From positions 1 through 64,000 of the forward strand of contig JACMNQ010000010.1 of assembly GCA_014378465.1 (NCBI GenBank): a stretch of DNA of 64,000 bases, written 5' to 3'. This stretch comes from Oligoflexia bacterium (lineage in GTDB: Bacteria > Bdellovibrionota > UBA1018). How positions within the stretch are numbered: the first letter of the stretch is position 1; every line of letters begins with the position of its first letter. The notes under the pieces are model-generated. The model was given only the letters and a program-made list of their open reading frames with translations. It did not search any database and was not told the DNA's origin. Below, in pieces: positions 53,354 to 63,200 of this stretch. The translations under genes and the position numbers were made by a program.

Positions 53354-54343
53354 GTGATCACCACTTTCAGATTGAATCGACTTGAACACGGCGAACGTTT
53401 TCCCGGACTCTGGCATCCTGCAGGAACGGAACATGCGGACGTCCCTCTGCCGGATGAAGTGCACGCTCAGGGCAAACCGGAGGCTCTTGAACTTCTGAAG
53501 AAACTTCCCGAGCGCGGGCTTGCCATCGTCGGGACTCGTCACCCTCAGGGCAGATCCCTGCAACACCTTCAGCAGACGATCCAGAGGCTTGCGGGAAGTG
53601 GACTGGTGATCGTCTCCGGCTTCGCTCGAGGGATCGATGCGGCGGCTCACGAGAGCGCACTTCAGGCACGTCTGCCGACGATCGGGATTCTCGGGAGTGG
53701 TTTTGATCATCCCTACCCAGAGGAAAACTCCGAACTGCGAAAGGCGATCCTGGAGTCCGGGGGATTGCTCCTCAGCGAGTACCTTCCGGACGTGCCCCCT
53801 CAGGCTGCCCACTTTCTGAACCGCAATCGACTCATCGCCGCCTGGGCGAGCGCCGTGTGGATCGTCGAGGCAAGTTACCGATCAGGTGCCCTCAATACGG
53901 CGAGATGGGCTCGTGACTTTCATCGCACTTGCTTCACCACGCCCTGCTTTCCGGGAGACGGAGTACTGGCCGGCAATCAGATTCTTCTGGACCGCGATCA
54001 CGCCAGCGCCCTCTGGGGAGTCCACAGTCTGGGTCAGGTCTGGCTGGAACTGGCAGCGCGCCCGCGGCGCGGTTCCAGACGCCACGCCGGTTCTGAAGAT
54101 CCCGGCGCTGAAAATCAAGATAACGCAAGTCGTAACCCCGAACGCACTGATGAGGAAATTCTCGCAAGACAGGTCGGAGCATTCACCTGGGCTCGAGGAG
54201 GAGCAGACGTGCATGAACTTTTGGAATGGACACTGGGGCTTGGCTGGTCGCCCCAGCGTTATTATCTCGCACTGCAAAACTCTTTAATAACGCGACTCTT
54301 GGTTGACGTAAATGGTCTACTCTTGAAAAACTCCGCGATATAA
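53354..54343 (+). CDS. dprA: DNA processing protein DprA
   Basis: This 329-aa protein has the DprA Rossmann core: GLAIVGTRHPQGRSLQHLQQ, SGFARGIDAAAHESALQARL, TIGILGSGFDHPYPEENS, LLSEYLPDVPPQAAHFLNRN and AASYRSGALNTARWARD. It loads RecA on incoming single-stranded DNA. A C-terminal winged-helix-like segment is present (about 270-329). The N-terminal SAM-like domain is missing or very short. The start is GTG at 53354. It lies just upstream of topA. Confidence 0.92.
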   Translation: MITTFRLNRLEHGERFPGLWHPAGTEHADVPLPDEVHAQGKPEALELLKKLPERGLAIVGTRHPQGRSLQHLQQTIQRLAGSGLVIVSGFARGIDAAAHESALQARLPTIGILGSGFDHPYPEENSELRKAILESGGLLLSEYLPDVPPQAAHFLNRNRLIAAWASAVWIVEASYRSGALNTARWARDFHRTCFTTPCFPGDGVLAGNQILLDRDHASALWGVHSLGQVWLELAARPRRGSRRHAGSEDPGAENQDNASRNPERTDEEILARQVGAFTWARGGADVHELLEWTLGLGWSPQRYYLALQNSLITRLLVDVNGLLLKNSAI

Positions 54344-54359
54344 CATTAAAGTGAGGTCC

Positions 54360-56756
54360 ATGGCCAAAGCCAAAAAAGCACTTGTCATCGTAGAATCTCC
54401 CTCCAAAGCCAAAACCATCCAGAAATACCTGGGCCGCGACTACATCGTGAAAGCGAGCGTCGGTCACATCAAGGATCTTCCCAAGAGCAAGCTCGGGGTC
54501 GATACCGAAAATGGTTTCAAGCCCGATTATCAAGTCATTCCCGCCAAAGCGAAGATCATCGAGGAGCTCAAGAAGTTCGCCAAAAGCGTTCCTGAACTCT
54601 ACCTCGCGACCGATCCGGATCGCGAAGGCGAAGCCATCGCCTACCACATTCACGAGGAGCTCAAGGCCAAGGGCAAGATCGTGCACCGCGTGCTTTTCAA
54701 TTCCATCACGAAAGCCGCCATTCTCGAAGCCATGAGCAAACCTGAAAAGCTCAATATGGACAAGTTCCACGCCCAGCAGGCCCGTCGAATCCTTGACCGC
54801 CTTGTGGGTTACAAGATCAGCCCCATCCTCTGGGATAAGGTGCGCCGCGGTCTTTCCGCAGGACGCGTGCAGTCCGTAGCACTTCGCCTGGTCGTGGACC
54901 GCGAGACTGAGATCAAGGCTTTCAAGTCCGAAGAATACTGGAGCCTCGAAGGCATCTTCTCCAAAGACGGAATCGACTTCAGCGCGAAACACTTCAAGAC
55001 CAATGGCAAGGATCCCGAAGTTACGAACAAGGCGGCGATGGACCAGCTCCTCATCTCCCTGAAAGGTGCCGAGTGGAAGATCAGCTCCATTGAACAGAAG
55101 GAACGCACGCGCAAGGCGCAGCCCCCTTTCATCACCAGCCGCCTTCAGCAGGAAGGCTCTAGAAAACTCGGCTTCAGTGCGAAGAAGACCATGGCGCTCG
55201 CCCAGCGCCTTTACGAAGGTATGGATCTTGGAGAGATGGGAACAAACGGTCTCATCACTTACATGCGTACCGACTCGGTCCGCATCGAGCCTGTCGCGAT
55301 GGACGCGTGCCGCGATTACATCAAAGAACGCTACGGCAAAGAGTACCTCTCGGCCGAACCCAACATCTACAAGACCAAGAAAAGCGCACAGGACGCCCAT
55401 GAAGCGATCCGTCCGACTTCGATGGAGTACACCCCCGAGCGAGTGCAGCCGTTTCTGGAGAAAGATGAATTCAGACTTTACCAGCTGATCTGGAACCGCT
55501 TCATCTCATGCCAGATGACCCAGGCAATCTATGATCAGACCGCAGTCGACATCATCACGAAGGACAAGGCCGGCAACGCCCAGAACTTCAGAGCCACTGG
55601 CTCAGTCATGAAGTTCCCGGGTTTCACCAAAGTTTACACCGAAGGCCAGGACGCGGCCGATCGTCAGAAAGCTGAAAAAGCCGGGCAAACCCTGTCCGAT
55701 GACGAAGCCGTCGGAGCAGACACCGACCGCGTGCTGACTCTGCCAAAAATCAAGATCGGTGACGTCGTCGCGGCGAAGGAATTCACGCCAGCCCAGCACT
55801 TCACCCAGCCCCCTCCCCGCTACACCGACGCATCGCTCATTCGCGATCTCGAAGAAAAAGGGATCGGACGCCCATCCACTTATGCCACCATTCTTTCGAA
55901 CATCCAGGACCGTGATTACGTCGAGAAGCGCGAAAGCCGTTACTACCCTTCCGAGCTCGGCATCGTCGTCACGGAACTCCTCGTGCTTTCATTCCCGGTC
56001 TACCTGAACAGTGAGTTCACGGCCGACATGGAAACTCAGCTGGATGACATCGAAGATGGCAAAGCGGACTGGAAAAAGACGCTTGGGAAATTCTGGAAAC
56101 CTTTCGAGAAGAATCTCGAAGCCGCCAAGATCCAGATGAAGGACGTCAAGCGCACCGAAATCCCGACGGACGTGAAGTGCGAACGCTGCACGCATACCAT
56201 GCTGATCAAGTTCGGCAAAATGGGATCTTTCCTCGCGTGCTCCAATTATCCCGAGTGCAAGAATACCCAGGACTTCAGAAAAGATGACAACGGCAAGATC
56301 GAGATCGTACCGAAGGAACTCACCGACAAGATCTGCGAGAAGTGCCAGAGCGGCATGGTCGTGAAACGCGGCAAATTCGGAAGCTTTCTCGCCTGCAGCG
56401 ATTATCCGAACTGCAAGTACACGCAGCCGATCACCATCGGCGTGCACTGCCCGACCTGCGCCACGGGCGAGATCGCGCAGAAGCAGTCCAAGTACCGCCG
56501 ACTTTTCTACAGCTGCAACAAGTGGCCAGAGTGCAACTTCGCGTGCTGGGACAAACCGGTCGCGAAGCCTTGCCCGGACTGCAAGAGCCCGATTCTCACT
56601 GAGAAGGTCACCAAGAAAATGGGGTTCTTTCACAAGTGTCCGAACAAGGAATGCGGTTACATCGAGATCATCGATCCAAGCGGCGGCCAGCCGGTGGCTG
56701 AGCCATCAGAGGGTTCGAGTGGCTCAGGATCAGAAGAGAAGTCCGAAGTCGCTTGA
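54360..56756 (+). CDS. topA: DNA topoisomerase I
   Basis: This 798-aa type IA topoisomerase has a TOPRIM domain (KALVIVESPSKAKTIQKYLG ... LATDPDREGEAIAYH), the active-site region LITYMRTDSVRI (catalytic Tyr), RRGLSAGRVQSVALRLV and EEKGIGRPSTYATILSNI. At the C-terminus there are four zinc-ribbon-like elements (CERCTHTMLIKFGKMGSFLA, CEKCQSGMVVKRGKFGSFLA, CPTCATGEIAQKQ, CPDCKSPILTEK), then a Ser/Gly tail. The track begins at GTG 54351; the ATG at 54360 (MAKAKKALVIVE) is likely correct. The antisense ORF 54183-55400 is a shadow. Confidence 0.97.
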   Translation: MAKAKKALVIVESPSKAKTIQKYLGRDYIVKASVGHIKDLPKSKLGVDTENGFKPDYQVIPAKAKIIEELKKFAKSVPELYLATDPDREGEAIAYHIHEELKAKGKIVHRVLFNSITKAAILEAMSKPEKLNMDKFHAQQARRILDRLVGYKISPILWDKVRRGLSAGRVQSVALRLVVDRETEIKAFKSEEYWSLEGIFSKDGIDFSAKHFKTNGKDPEVTNKAAMDQLLISLKGAEWKISSIEQKERTRKAQPPFITSRLQQEGSRKLGFSAKKTMALAQRLYEGMDLGEMGTNGLITYMRTDSVRIEPVAMDACRDYIKERYGKEYLSAEPNIYKTKKSAQDAHEAIRPTSMEYTPERVQPFLEKDEFRLYQLIWNRFISCQMTQAIYDQTAVDIITKDKAGNAQNFRATGSVMKFPGFTKVYTEGQDAADRQKAEKAGQTLSDDEAVGADTDRVLTLPKIKIGDVVAAKEFTPAQHFTQPPPRYTDASLIRDLEEKGIGRPSTYATILSNIQDRDYVEKRESRYYPSELGIVVTELLVLSFPVYLNSEFTADMETQLDDIEDGKADWKKTLGKFWKPFEKNLEAAKIQMKDVKRTEIPTDVKCERCTHTMLIKFGKMGSFLACSNYPECKNTQDFRKDDNGKIEIVPKELTDKICEKCQSGMVVKRGKFGSFLACSDYPNCKYTQPITIGVHCPTCATGEIAQKQSKYRRLFYSCNKWPECNFACWDKPVAKPCPDCKSPILTEKVTKKMGFFHKCPNKECGYIEIIDPSGGQPVAEPSEGSSGSGSEEKSEVA

Positions 56757-56764
56757 GGCTTGCG

Positions 56765-56790
56765 GTGCGCTCGCTTTCCGAGGAGCGCAC
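56765..56790. terminator. Stem-loop between convergent genes
   Basis: GTGCGCTC and GAGCGCAC form an 8-bp stem with a 10-base loop, in the 37-bp gap between topA and the metallopeptidase gene. There is no T run, so it is a weak or bidirectional transcription barrier. Confidence 0.45.
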
Positions 56791-56793
56791 TGG

Positions 56794-58400
56794 TCAAGGA
56801 TAGGGAGAGGTCGTCCACTGGGAGGTGTTGCTCTGGCACTGCAGCGGGATGCTGACTCCATATCGCAAAAGTGTTCCCGGCTGTTTCGTCTGGAGTTCAG
56901 ATAGAACTATTTCCAGACTTTTGTCACGGGTCGAGAACCAGGTGGTCATCGCTTTTTCAGGATCGGACTTCATGATGATCTTGCTGCTCGACGACAGATG
57001 GCTGGGCGTACCGTCCGGCAGAATCCCGTCCAGGACTGATAGAGAATATTTGCCTCCCGTTTCGCTGATGAGAAGCCACTGATCTCCGGAGCGACACATC
57101 TTGATCACGGGCTCGCTCACTCCAAAAGTCAGAACCGCTTTGAGGTAAACGTCACGCGTGCGATTTTTGAAATTGAGCTTCCAAGCTGCATCAATCGATT
57201 CGGCATTGAACTTCTTCGCCTTGAGAATCTGGTAGACGCCTCGTATCGATTTTGGATGGGTGTCCTTCAGTGCTCTCCAAAGTTCATCAAACGGAATTTT
57301 CGAGCTTTCGCCATCGTCATGAAGATCGACCAGGTCCCAGAGAAATCTTGAGACTCGAAGTTCATTGCCCGGACCATATTCAATATCGCATTTATTTTTG
57401 GTTCCTTGATCGTCGATGTATTCATACACATCCGAGTTGCTCTCGATGGCGTTCGACATATTACCGATCCCGTCAGGATCAGGCCGGCTCCCGTCGGGAT
57501 AGCGCTTCTTGTTGGGATGCCCGATCTTGAGCTGAACGGGGTCCGTTTCATCGACTTCATGAAACAGCATTGCCGAAATGAAGTTGGCAGATCCCTCGGA
57601 GAGCGCGAGTTCATCCCCCAGGTGACGCATCCTGAGTGCATCCCGGGGACGACCGGACTGTACCCATTTCGGATACTGAAAATGTGACCCAGCTCATGTC
57701 CAATCAGCTCATCCTGCTCATTCATGATCACGACCTGGTCCACATCCAATCGCAGACTGGAAGGATCAACCGACGTGCCAGTGGTGGCTCCAGGGGAATG
57801 GTCCTGCAGGTCGAGGAGATTCACTTCTATCGGAGAGCTGAATTTCTTCTCGCCCGTAAGCTCCAGGTAGCGGTCACCGATTGCAGTGAGAGTGGACCAG
57901 AGCCAGAGCGTCCTCCCGTGGGCTGATCGCTTTGGAAAATCAATGGTCGACTGCACTCCGCATTTGACCGCTACGGAAATCTCAACCGGGGCCCTCTTGG
58001 ATGTGATTTTGAAGCGTTCATTTTTCGGAGTGAAGACGATTTCGACCGGATCACCCGGCTTGCCGCAGGAATTCAGTTCTAATTTTCCAGCGCTGTCAAG
58101 AGTTGCGGTAACACTGCCTGCCTGAGTTCTCACCAGCACCGGCAGATTCGCAATCGCCCTGTTCTTGAGCAGAGGTGAAACCGTCACTGCGATTCGGAGG
58201 CCTTTGCAGTGACCTACTTCCTTCACTTCGGGAAGAGGATCCACCGCGATCGGCGTGGGAACTGCCTGACAGGATGAGGTGGTCCCCGACAAGTAGTGAT
58301 TCGCGACCGAGTTCAGACTCGATAGTGCTTCTTGAAAGTCTGCGGCCAAAGCCTGGACGGGACTCAGCAGCAGCATGCAGAAAATGACCTGCTCGCTCAT
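56794..58400 (-). pseudogene. Frameshifted secreted HELGH metallopeptidase
   Basis: Two overlapping track ORFs (57267-58400 and 56794-57630) are halves of one gene in different frames. The first has a signal peptide (MSEQVIFCMLLLSPVQALAA), a beta-rich region, and the zinc motif ELIGHELGHIFSIRNGYSP. It then runs into nonsense-like sequence (RSPRDLPTSFRQ). The second begins sensibly at RMRHLGDELALSEGSANFIS, giving the downstream Glu (EGSANF) expected of HExxH...E gluzincins. Adding one C to the CCCC run at 57645-57648 (minus strand) joins them as VVPRDALRMRHLGDELALSE, a 535-aa product. It is either a recent mutation or a sequencing error. It starts at TGAATG, directly after the gene at 58401, so they form one operon. 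Confidence 0.8.
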
Positions 58401-60110
58401 TCATTTTGCGCCTGCAGGCACACGCTTGGCGCGCTTCCCAAGCAGCGCCTGAATCTCCTTGAGCTGATTCTCGTTCTCGACGAAGTCCTTCTGCGCGCGC
58501 ACGTAAAGCTCGGGCTTCTTGAACTCCGTCAACTTCAGCCGGCTGATTCTGCTCATCGACTCACGATTTCGGAGAAAAATGCCTTCCTGCTGGATCAGAT
58601 AAGGAAGACCCCACCTCTGCGCCCAATCATTCGAAGCCTGAGAACAGGGTCTTTTCTCACCATCATAAGCGAGGGCCTGCATCAGGTGATAGGCAGTCGT
58701 TGAGCTCTGCGAGTCGATCGGAATCCTGAATTTCTTCAGCTGATCGTCGAAGTAGTCGGCATCCGCTTTCTTCCATTCAAACTTGATATGGCTTCGTTGA
58801 TACTTCTCGATGATGGCTTCATCCAGGTGAGGAGTCGAGCTGTCTTCGAGCACTGCGGGATTCCTGAGAGCGGCGGGATCTTTCTTCTTGAGTGTTTCGG
58901 CATTCTTGACCGCCATCATGCGTTCCTGAATCTTGCCGATCAGTTCCTTGGCGATCAGGTCAGCGTAGTGACGATCCGGGGGTTTGCGTTTCCCGGGCAC
59001 AAGCGCGGCCAGGTAATCATTCATGCCCTCGCCAGTATGCTTGCCGATATCGAACTGTTCACGCGAATAGCCAGGCATCTTCTCATCCGCCACCAGAGTG
59101 AGCGTCCCCCCGCAGTTGACTGGCCAATTGAACTCGAGCACGCCTTCCCCAAATTCTTCGCGGGGCCAGGCGATGGTGGTCGATCCCCGAACGAGAGGTC
59201 GGATCGCCTGAGGAATGGTGGAGTTGACCTGCTCAATCGGAATGTACCCCACGGAATCAACCTTGGAGACGACCCGAGTGTGTCCGTCTCCCAGGAGCAC
59301 CGTTCCCGGCTTGATCTGACGAGAAAGCTTGCCGGGACGTCTACAGTCGTGAAGAGAGATCGGGTAAGTCGAGTCCTTGAGGTTGTTGGTTCCGATTCCG
59401 CCGGTCATGTCCTTGATGTAGTGTCTGAAACGGACGTCGAGGAGCAGGTTCTGCTTCCAATTGAAGTCGTACCAGTCCTTGACGGTTGGAAAGGCGGCCC
59501 AGCCTTTCGCAGTGGATGCGTATTCGATCTTCTTGTCCTGAAAGAGCACCGGCAAATGATGAATCCGGGCGAAGATTGCGCGAGCGGCCACGGCGGCGTC
59601 CGCGCAATCCGTCGGGATGCTGTAGCGCTCGAAGAAGTCGTCGTCGATTTCTTTCTCAAACCATTTTGCGTAGGCGTCTTCCCACTGCGAATTCCAGCGA
59701 TTGCTGCCCACACGCCAGACAGAACCATCATCAGGAAGCGCATGAGGATCAATCACAGGAGAGACTGCGAAATTGGCTCGAGTTCCGCCGCCTGGACAAT
59801 ACCTCACATCCGAGGGAGTGAGGATGTCGAGGTCTGAGAAGGCTGACTTCCGAGACGGCGTTGGATCAAGATCAAGGGCCTTCGCGGCAATGACACCCAG
59901 CGGAGATCCAGATTCAGTGACGCTGCAATCCGAACAGACTGGCCGGGCGTGCACCGTTGGACACCCGCTCAGCATCACGATCACAAACAGCATCACCCTG
60001 CTCCCACTGAGCCATGCGCAAGTTGCCTGTGAGAGTCTGAAGGTCATGCCACGGTATCGGAATTCAGCGTCAAATTCTTGAGCTGACTCCTTCGTGGAAA
60101 ATCTCCTCAC
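58401..60110 (-). CDS. Secreted Cys/His-peptidase-like protein
   Basis: This 569-aa protein has a signal or lipoprotein signal peptide (GSRVMLFVIVMLSGCPTVHA, lipobox LSGC). A plausible papain/NlpC- or transglutaminase-like site is visible: IPTDCADAAVAARAIFARIH (Cys at a helix start) and GTVLLGDGHTRVVSKVD (His in a G-x-G-H-T-x-x-V strand). This is a motif-level inference, not a firm family. The C-terminal 180 residues are charged and helical. The GTG at 60110, with GAGG six bases before it, is one start; the ATG at 60047 (MTFRLSQ) gives a better signal peptide. It precedes the frameshifted metallopeptidase with no gap. Confidence 0.55.
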   Translation of the reverse strand: MRRFSTKESAQEFDAEFRYRGMTFRLSQATCAWLSGSRVMLFVIVMLSGCPTVHARPVCSDCSVTESGSPLGVIAAKALDLDPTPSRKSAFSDLDILTPSDVRYCPGGGTRANFAVSPVIDPHALPDDGSVWRVGSNRWNSQWEDAYAKWFEKEIDDDFFERYSIPTDCADAAVAARAIFARIHHLPVLFQDKKIEYASTAKGWAAFPTVKDWYDFNWKQNLLLDVRFRHYIKDMTGGIGTNNLKDSTYPISLHDCRRPGKLSRQIKPGTVLLGDGHTRVVSKVDSVGYIPIEQVNSTIPQAIRPLVRGSTTIAWPREEFGEGVLEFNWPVNCGGTLTLVADEKMPGYSREQFDIGKHTGEGMNDYLAALVPGKRKPPDRHYADLIAKELIGKIQERMMAVKNAETLKKKDPAALRNPAVLEDSSTPHLDEAIIEKYQRSHIKFEWKKADADYFDDQLKKFRIPIDSQSSTTAYHLMQALAYDGEKRPCSQASNDWAQRWGLPYLIQQEGIFLRNRESMSRISRLKLTEFKKPELYVRAQKDFVENENQLKEIQALLGKRAKRVPAGAK

Positions 60111-60210
60111 GAAGTGCCTCGGCAGGCATGTCCAGGTTGACCCAGTGAAACATGACTCATTTTCACGGTGTCAACTGAAGGTTAATTTAAATAACAGGGG
60201 TTTATTCAGA

Positions 60211-63200
60211 ATGCGTCACTCTTTCGCCCGTGTTCCTTTCATGCTCGTTTCGTTGCTGATTGCCAGCGCTCCTGCGCAGGCCAAAACCTGGAGCGAAACT
60301 TTCGACGCGATCAGAAAAGAAGTGGCGCTTCCCCTCTTGCCTGTGAGTTCCGTTTCAGAGAATTCAGTCAGAAATGCAAAGGCGCAGACCACCCCTGCCA
60401 GCGGTCCCAGCGATTACTTCGCCAATCTCCTCCGGTTTCCATCTGCCGCGACGGTTTGTTCCAGTAACAACTTTTCACGTGTGGATGCATGTTATAATGC
60501 TGTCAATCCTCCTGTCCCCAGCCTGCAGCGTTCAGTGACTTATCCGTCAGACACCGACACGACGGTGACTGCATTTCCTGGTGGAGTCGCGGCTGATGGC
60601 AGGTTTCAAGCCCTCCCTTCGAGTCGTGCCAGCAATGACGGAAGATTGATCGTCCACTCGAGCCCCATGGGAAATCTCAGCTTTCGGGTCTTCAGGCCTG
60701 AAGCGTTGAAGAGTGGCTTGCGAAATGGTTCGACCCCATCCCTGTCGCCTGAATCGGGAATGCACCCGCTCATCTTTCACAACCCCTGGGACACCTCCCT
60801 GCCCCACCTGAGCGCCGATGGGCTGACCGCCCCCGGTTGGATGAGCGGGACTTACCACTTCAACCTCTGTGATGATTCGGGAAGTGCGGCAACTGCCGCT
60901 GGACAGATCTCTCCAACGGGACGCAATCCAGTCGCCTGTCGAGCGAAGAATCGCGATTCGGACTCCTGGATGGAAGGCGATTGTTACCAGGTCACTCTCG
61001 AAGCGAACATGAATGACGGTTTTTTGAATCCTGCGGCCGAGGGCTGGGAGCTTCGAACGGTGGATCTCACCGTCTTCGTGGATCAGCCGAAGACTGTACG
61101 GGCGGGAGAACATATTCTGGTCTATCCGAGATTTTCAAGGCCGCAGGGACCTCAGAGCTGGGATCTGCCTGCCAACGAACTCTACAATTTCTACACGCTG
61201 ACCCGAATTCCCGAATCCGCGGGGGGTCCGGCTTTCTCCTGGCCCGAAGTTTTCACGGGACGCCCGAATGGCTCGGGTCCGGTGCTCTCGGCCCGCACCC
61301 TCTGTTACAATCCGAACGGCTCACGCAAGGCTGAACTGGATGCTCCCCACTGGTGTGCTTTTTTCGATGCGCAGGACCGTGTGAGAGGCAACTACGAGTT
61401 TTACAACAGTGGCCCCCTCTTTCCCCCCACTCTCTGGAGCGGCCTGAAGTGCGGCAGCTCTCCTTCTCCGAATTGTGACAACCGGACCAACCTTTTTGAA
61501 CCCAGCACCACCGCTGACGGCAAAGTGATCGTCATGAACACGATGTACGGAATCATGTACTCAGTGAATACGGTGGGAGCCTGCAAAGCCTCCGGCTGGA
61601 ACAAATATTACCCCATCAGTGCCATACCGTCAGACAGTCGTCTGGCCAACTACCCCATCTACAAGGCGCAGCGGGCGAGCAATGGCTCCAGAAAACTGTT
61701 TCGAGATGCATCCGGAAACACGATTCCCTTCGGGAGCCAGGTGGAAGGAGCCTATGGCTGGATCGACCGTGAGGCTCGCAATCTGATCTTTACCGTCGGC
61801 AATGCGCCTCGAAATGGCTTTCGCGCAAGCGGTACCGTCAATCCAGTCCCGGCAGCGGGCGACAATCCCGACTTCACCAATGGCAAAGGCTATGGTGTTC
61901 TCGGCGCCTGGACCCAGGGCAAGCTGGTGATCGTCGACAACGGCCTGAACCTGTTCGACTCCATGAGCGGAACGACAACCACCGATTATGATCTTGCGCT
62001 CTACTCCGGCAACAATGGCACGTACCGAGTCAGACCGTCGCGAGTCTCCTCCATTTTTTCATTTGAAAATCATTTCAATTTCGTCGATGCCCTCAGTCCG
62101 ACGATGCCTTTCGATGTCGTGTGGCAGGTCTCAGGCAACAATCATCGCAATGCGGAAATCGTCTTCGATGAGTACCTGATGAACAGCGCCTTCGTGATCG
62201 CGCACATGAACTCCACGGTGAATCTTCAGACCCACGCCCCCAATGACGGCTTCGTTCAAAATGGCAACGAGTGGCGGTACACCGCGACTCCGGTTCTTCA
62301 GAACGCCGCCACTTCCGACCCTTTCTTTTCGAGCAACGCCGTGACTGGCCCCCAGGTGCTGCAACTCAAGGGTGGAGCGCGCGTAGAACCGCTTTCCCAA
62401 GGGGGAGTCCTCGGCAAAGGGGTCTATCTCGATGGGGACAACGATCACATCCTGATGAGCTATCCCTCTCAGCCGTCTCGCCAGGAATGGTACCTCGGGA
62501 TCTGGCTTGATCCTCGAACTCAGAATCCTTCAGAAGTTCGTGTGCTGTATTCTTTCCCGGACGGATCCTGGATCGGTATTTCACGTGACCGGATTTTCAG
62601 CGTGGATCCGAATGCGGCTGCGGTTAACCGCGAAAAGACCGTGCTGCTGCCGGGAATCATTCCCCAGCAGGGCTACTATCATTTCGGAATGACGATTCGG
62701 ACGGCGGGAGCAGGCCTGAAGGAGCTCAAATACTTCATCAACGGCACACCCGTGATCTTTTCGGGCGCGACCCATCTCGTGAGGGCTGCAGCCTTCAATC
62801 TCATGCCGAGTCGCTTTGGTTCGCAGAACTTCATCGTGGGCAGCAACTCGTTCAAGGTCCATTCGACCACCTCAGCGGGGATGCGCCCCATCGAAGCCTG
62901 GGTGGATGAACTCCGAATTCACTCTCTTGGATCCATCGAAAATTCGGGCCGATGGTTCAATGAATTCATGTGCAATCAGGCACTGGGCTCGCTCGTCAAC
63001 GTCGCCCTCAAATCGAATGAAACTCTGACACCTCATCTGAGCGATCTGCGACAGACCGCCACTCGTCATGGAGTGGCTTCCCAGTTCAGCCAGCCTGAAG
63101 TTGCGGTTTGCGAACAGCTGGCTCTGTCTCCTCAGAATGACAGCCCCAATGATCTGCCACCTCAGGATGATTCCGCATTATACTGTGCGAATCGCACGCA

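Noticed and set aside
54183-55400. 405-aa minus-strand ORF
   Set aside because: It is a shadow of topA, whose motifs are beyond doubt.
60547-61113. 188-aa minus-strand ORF
   Set aside because: It is antisense to the giant secreted protein, which has a continuous frame and clear domains.
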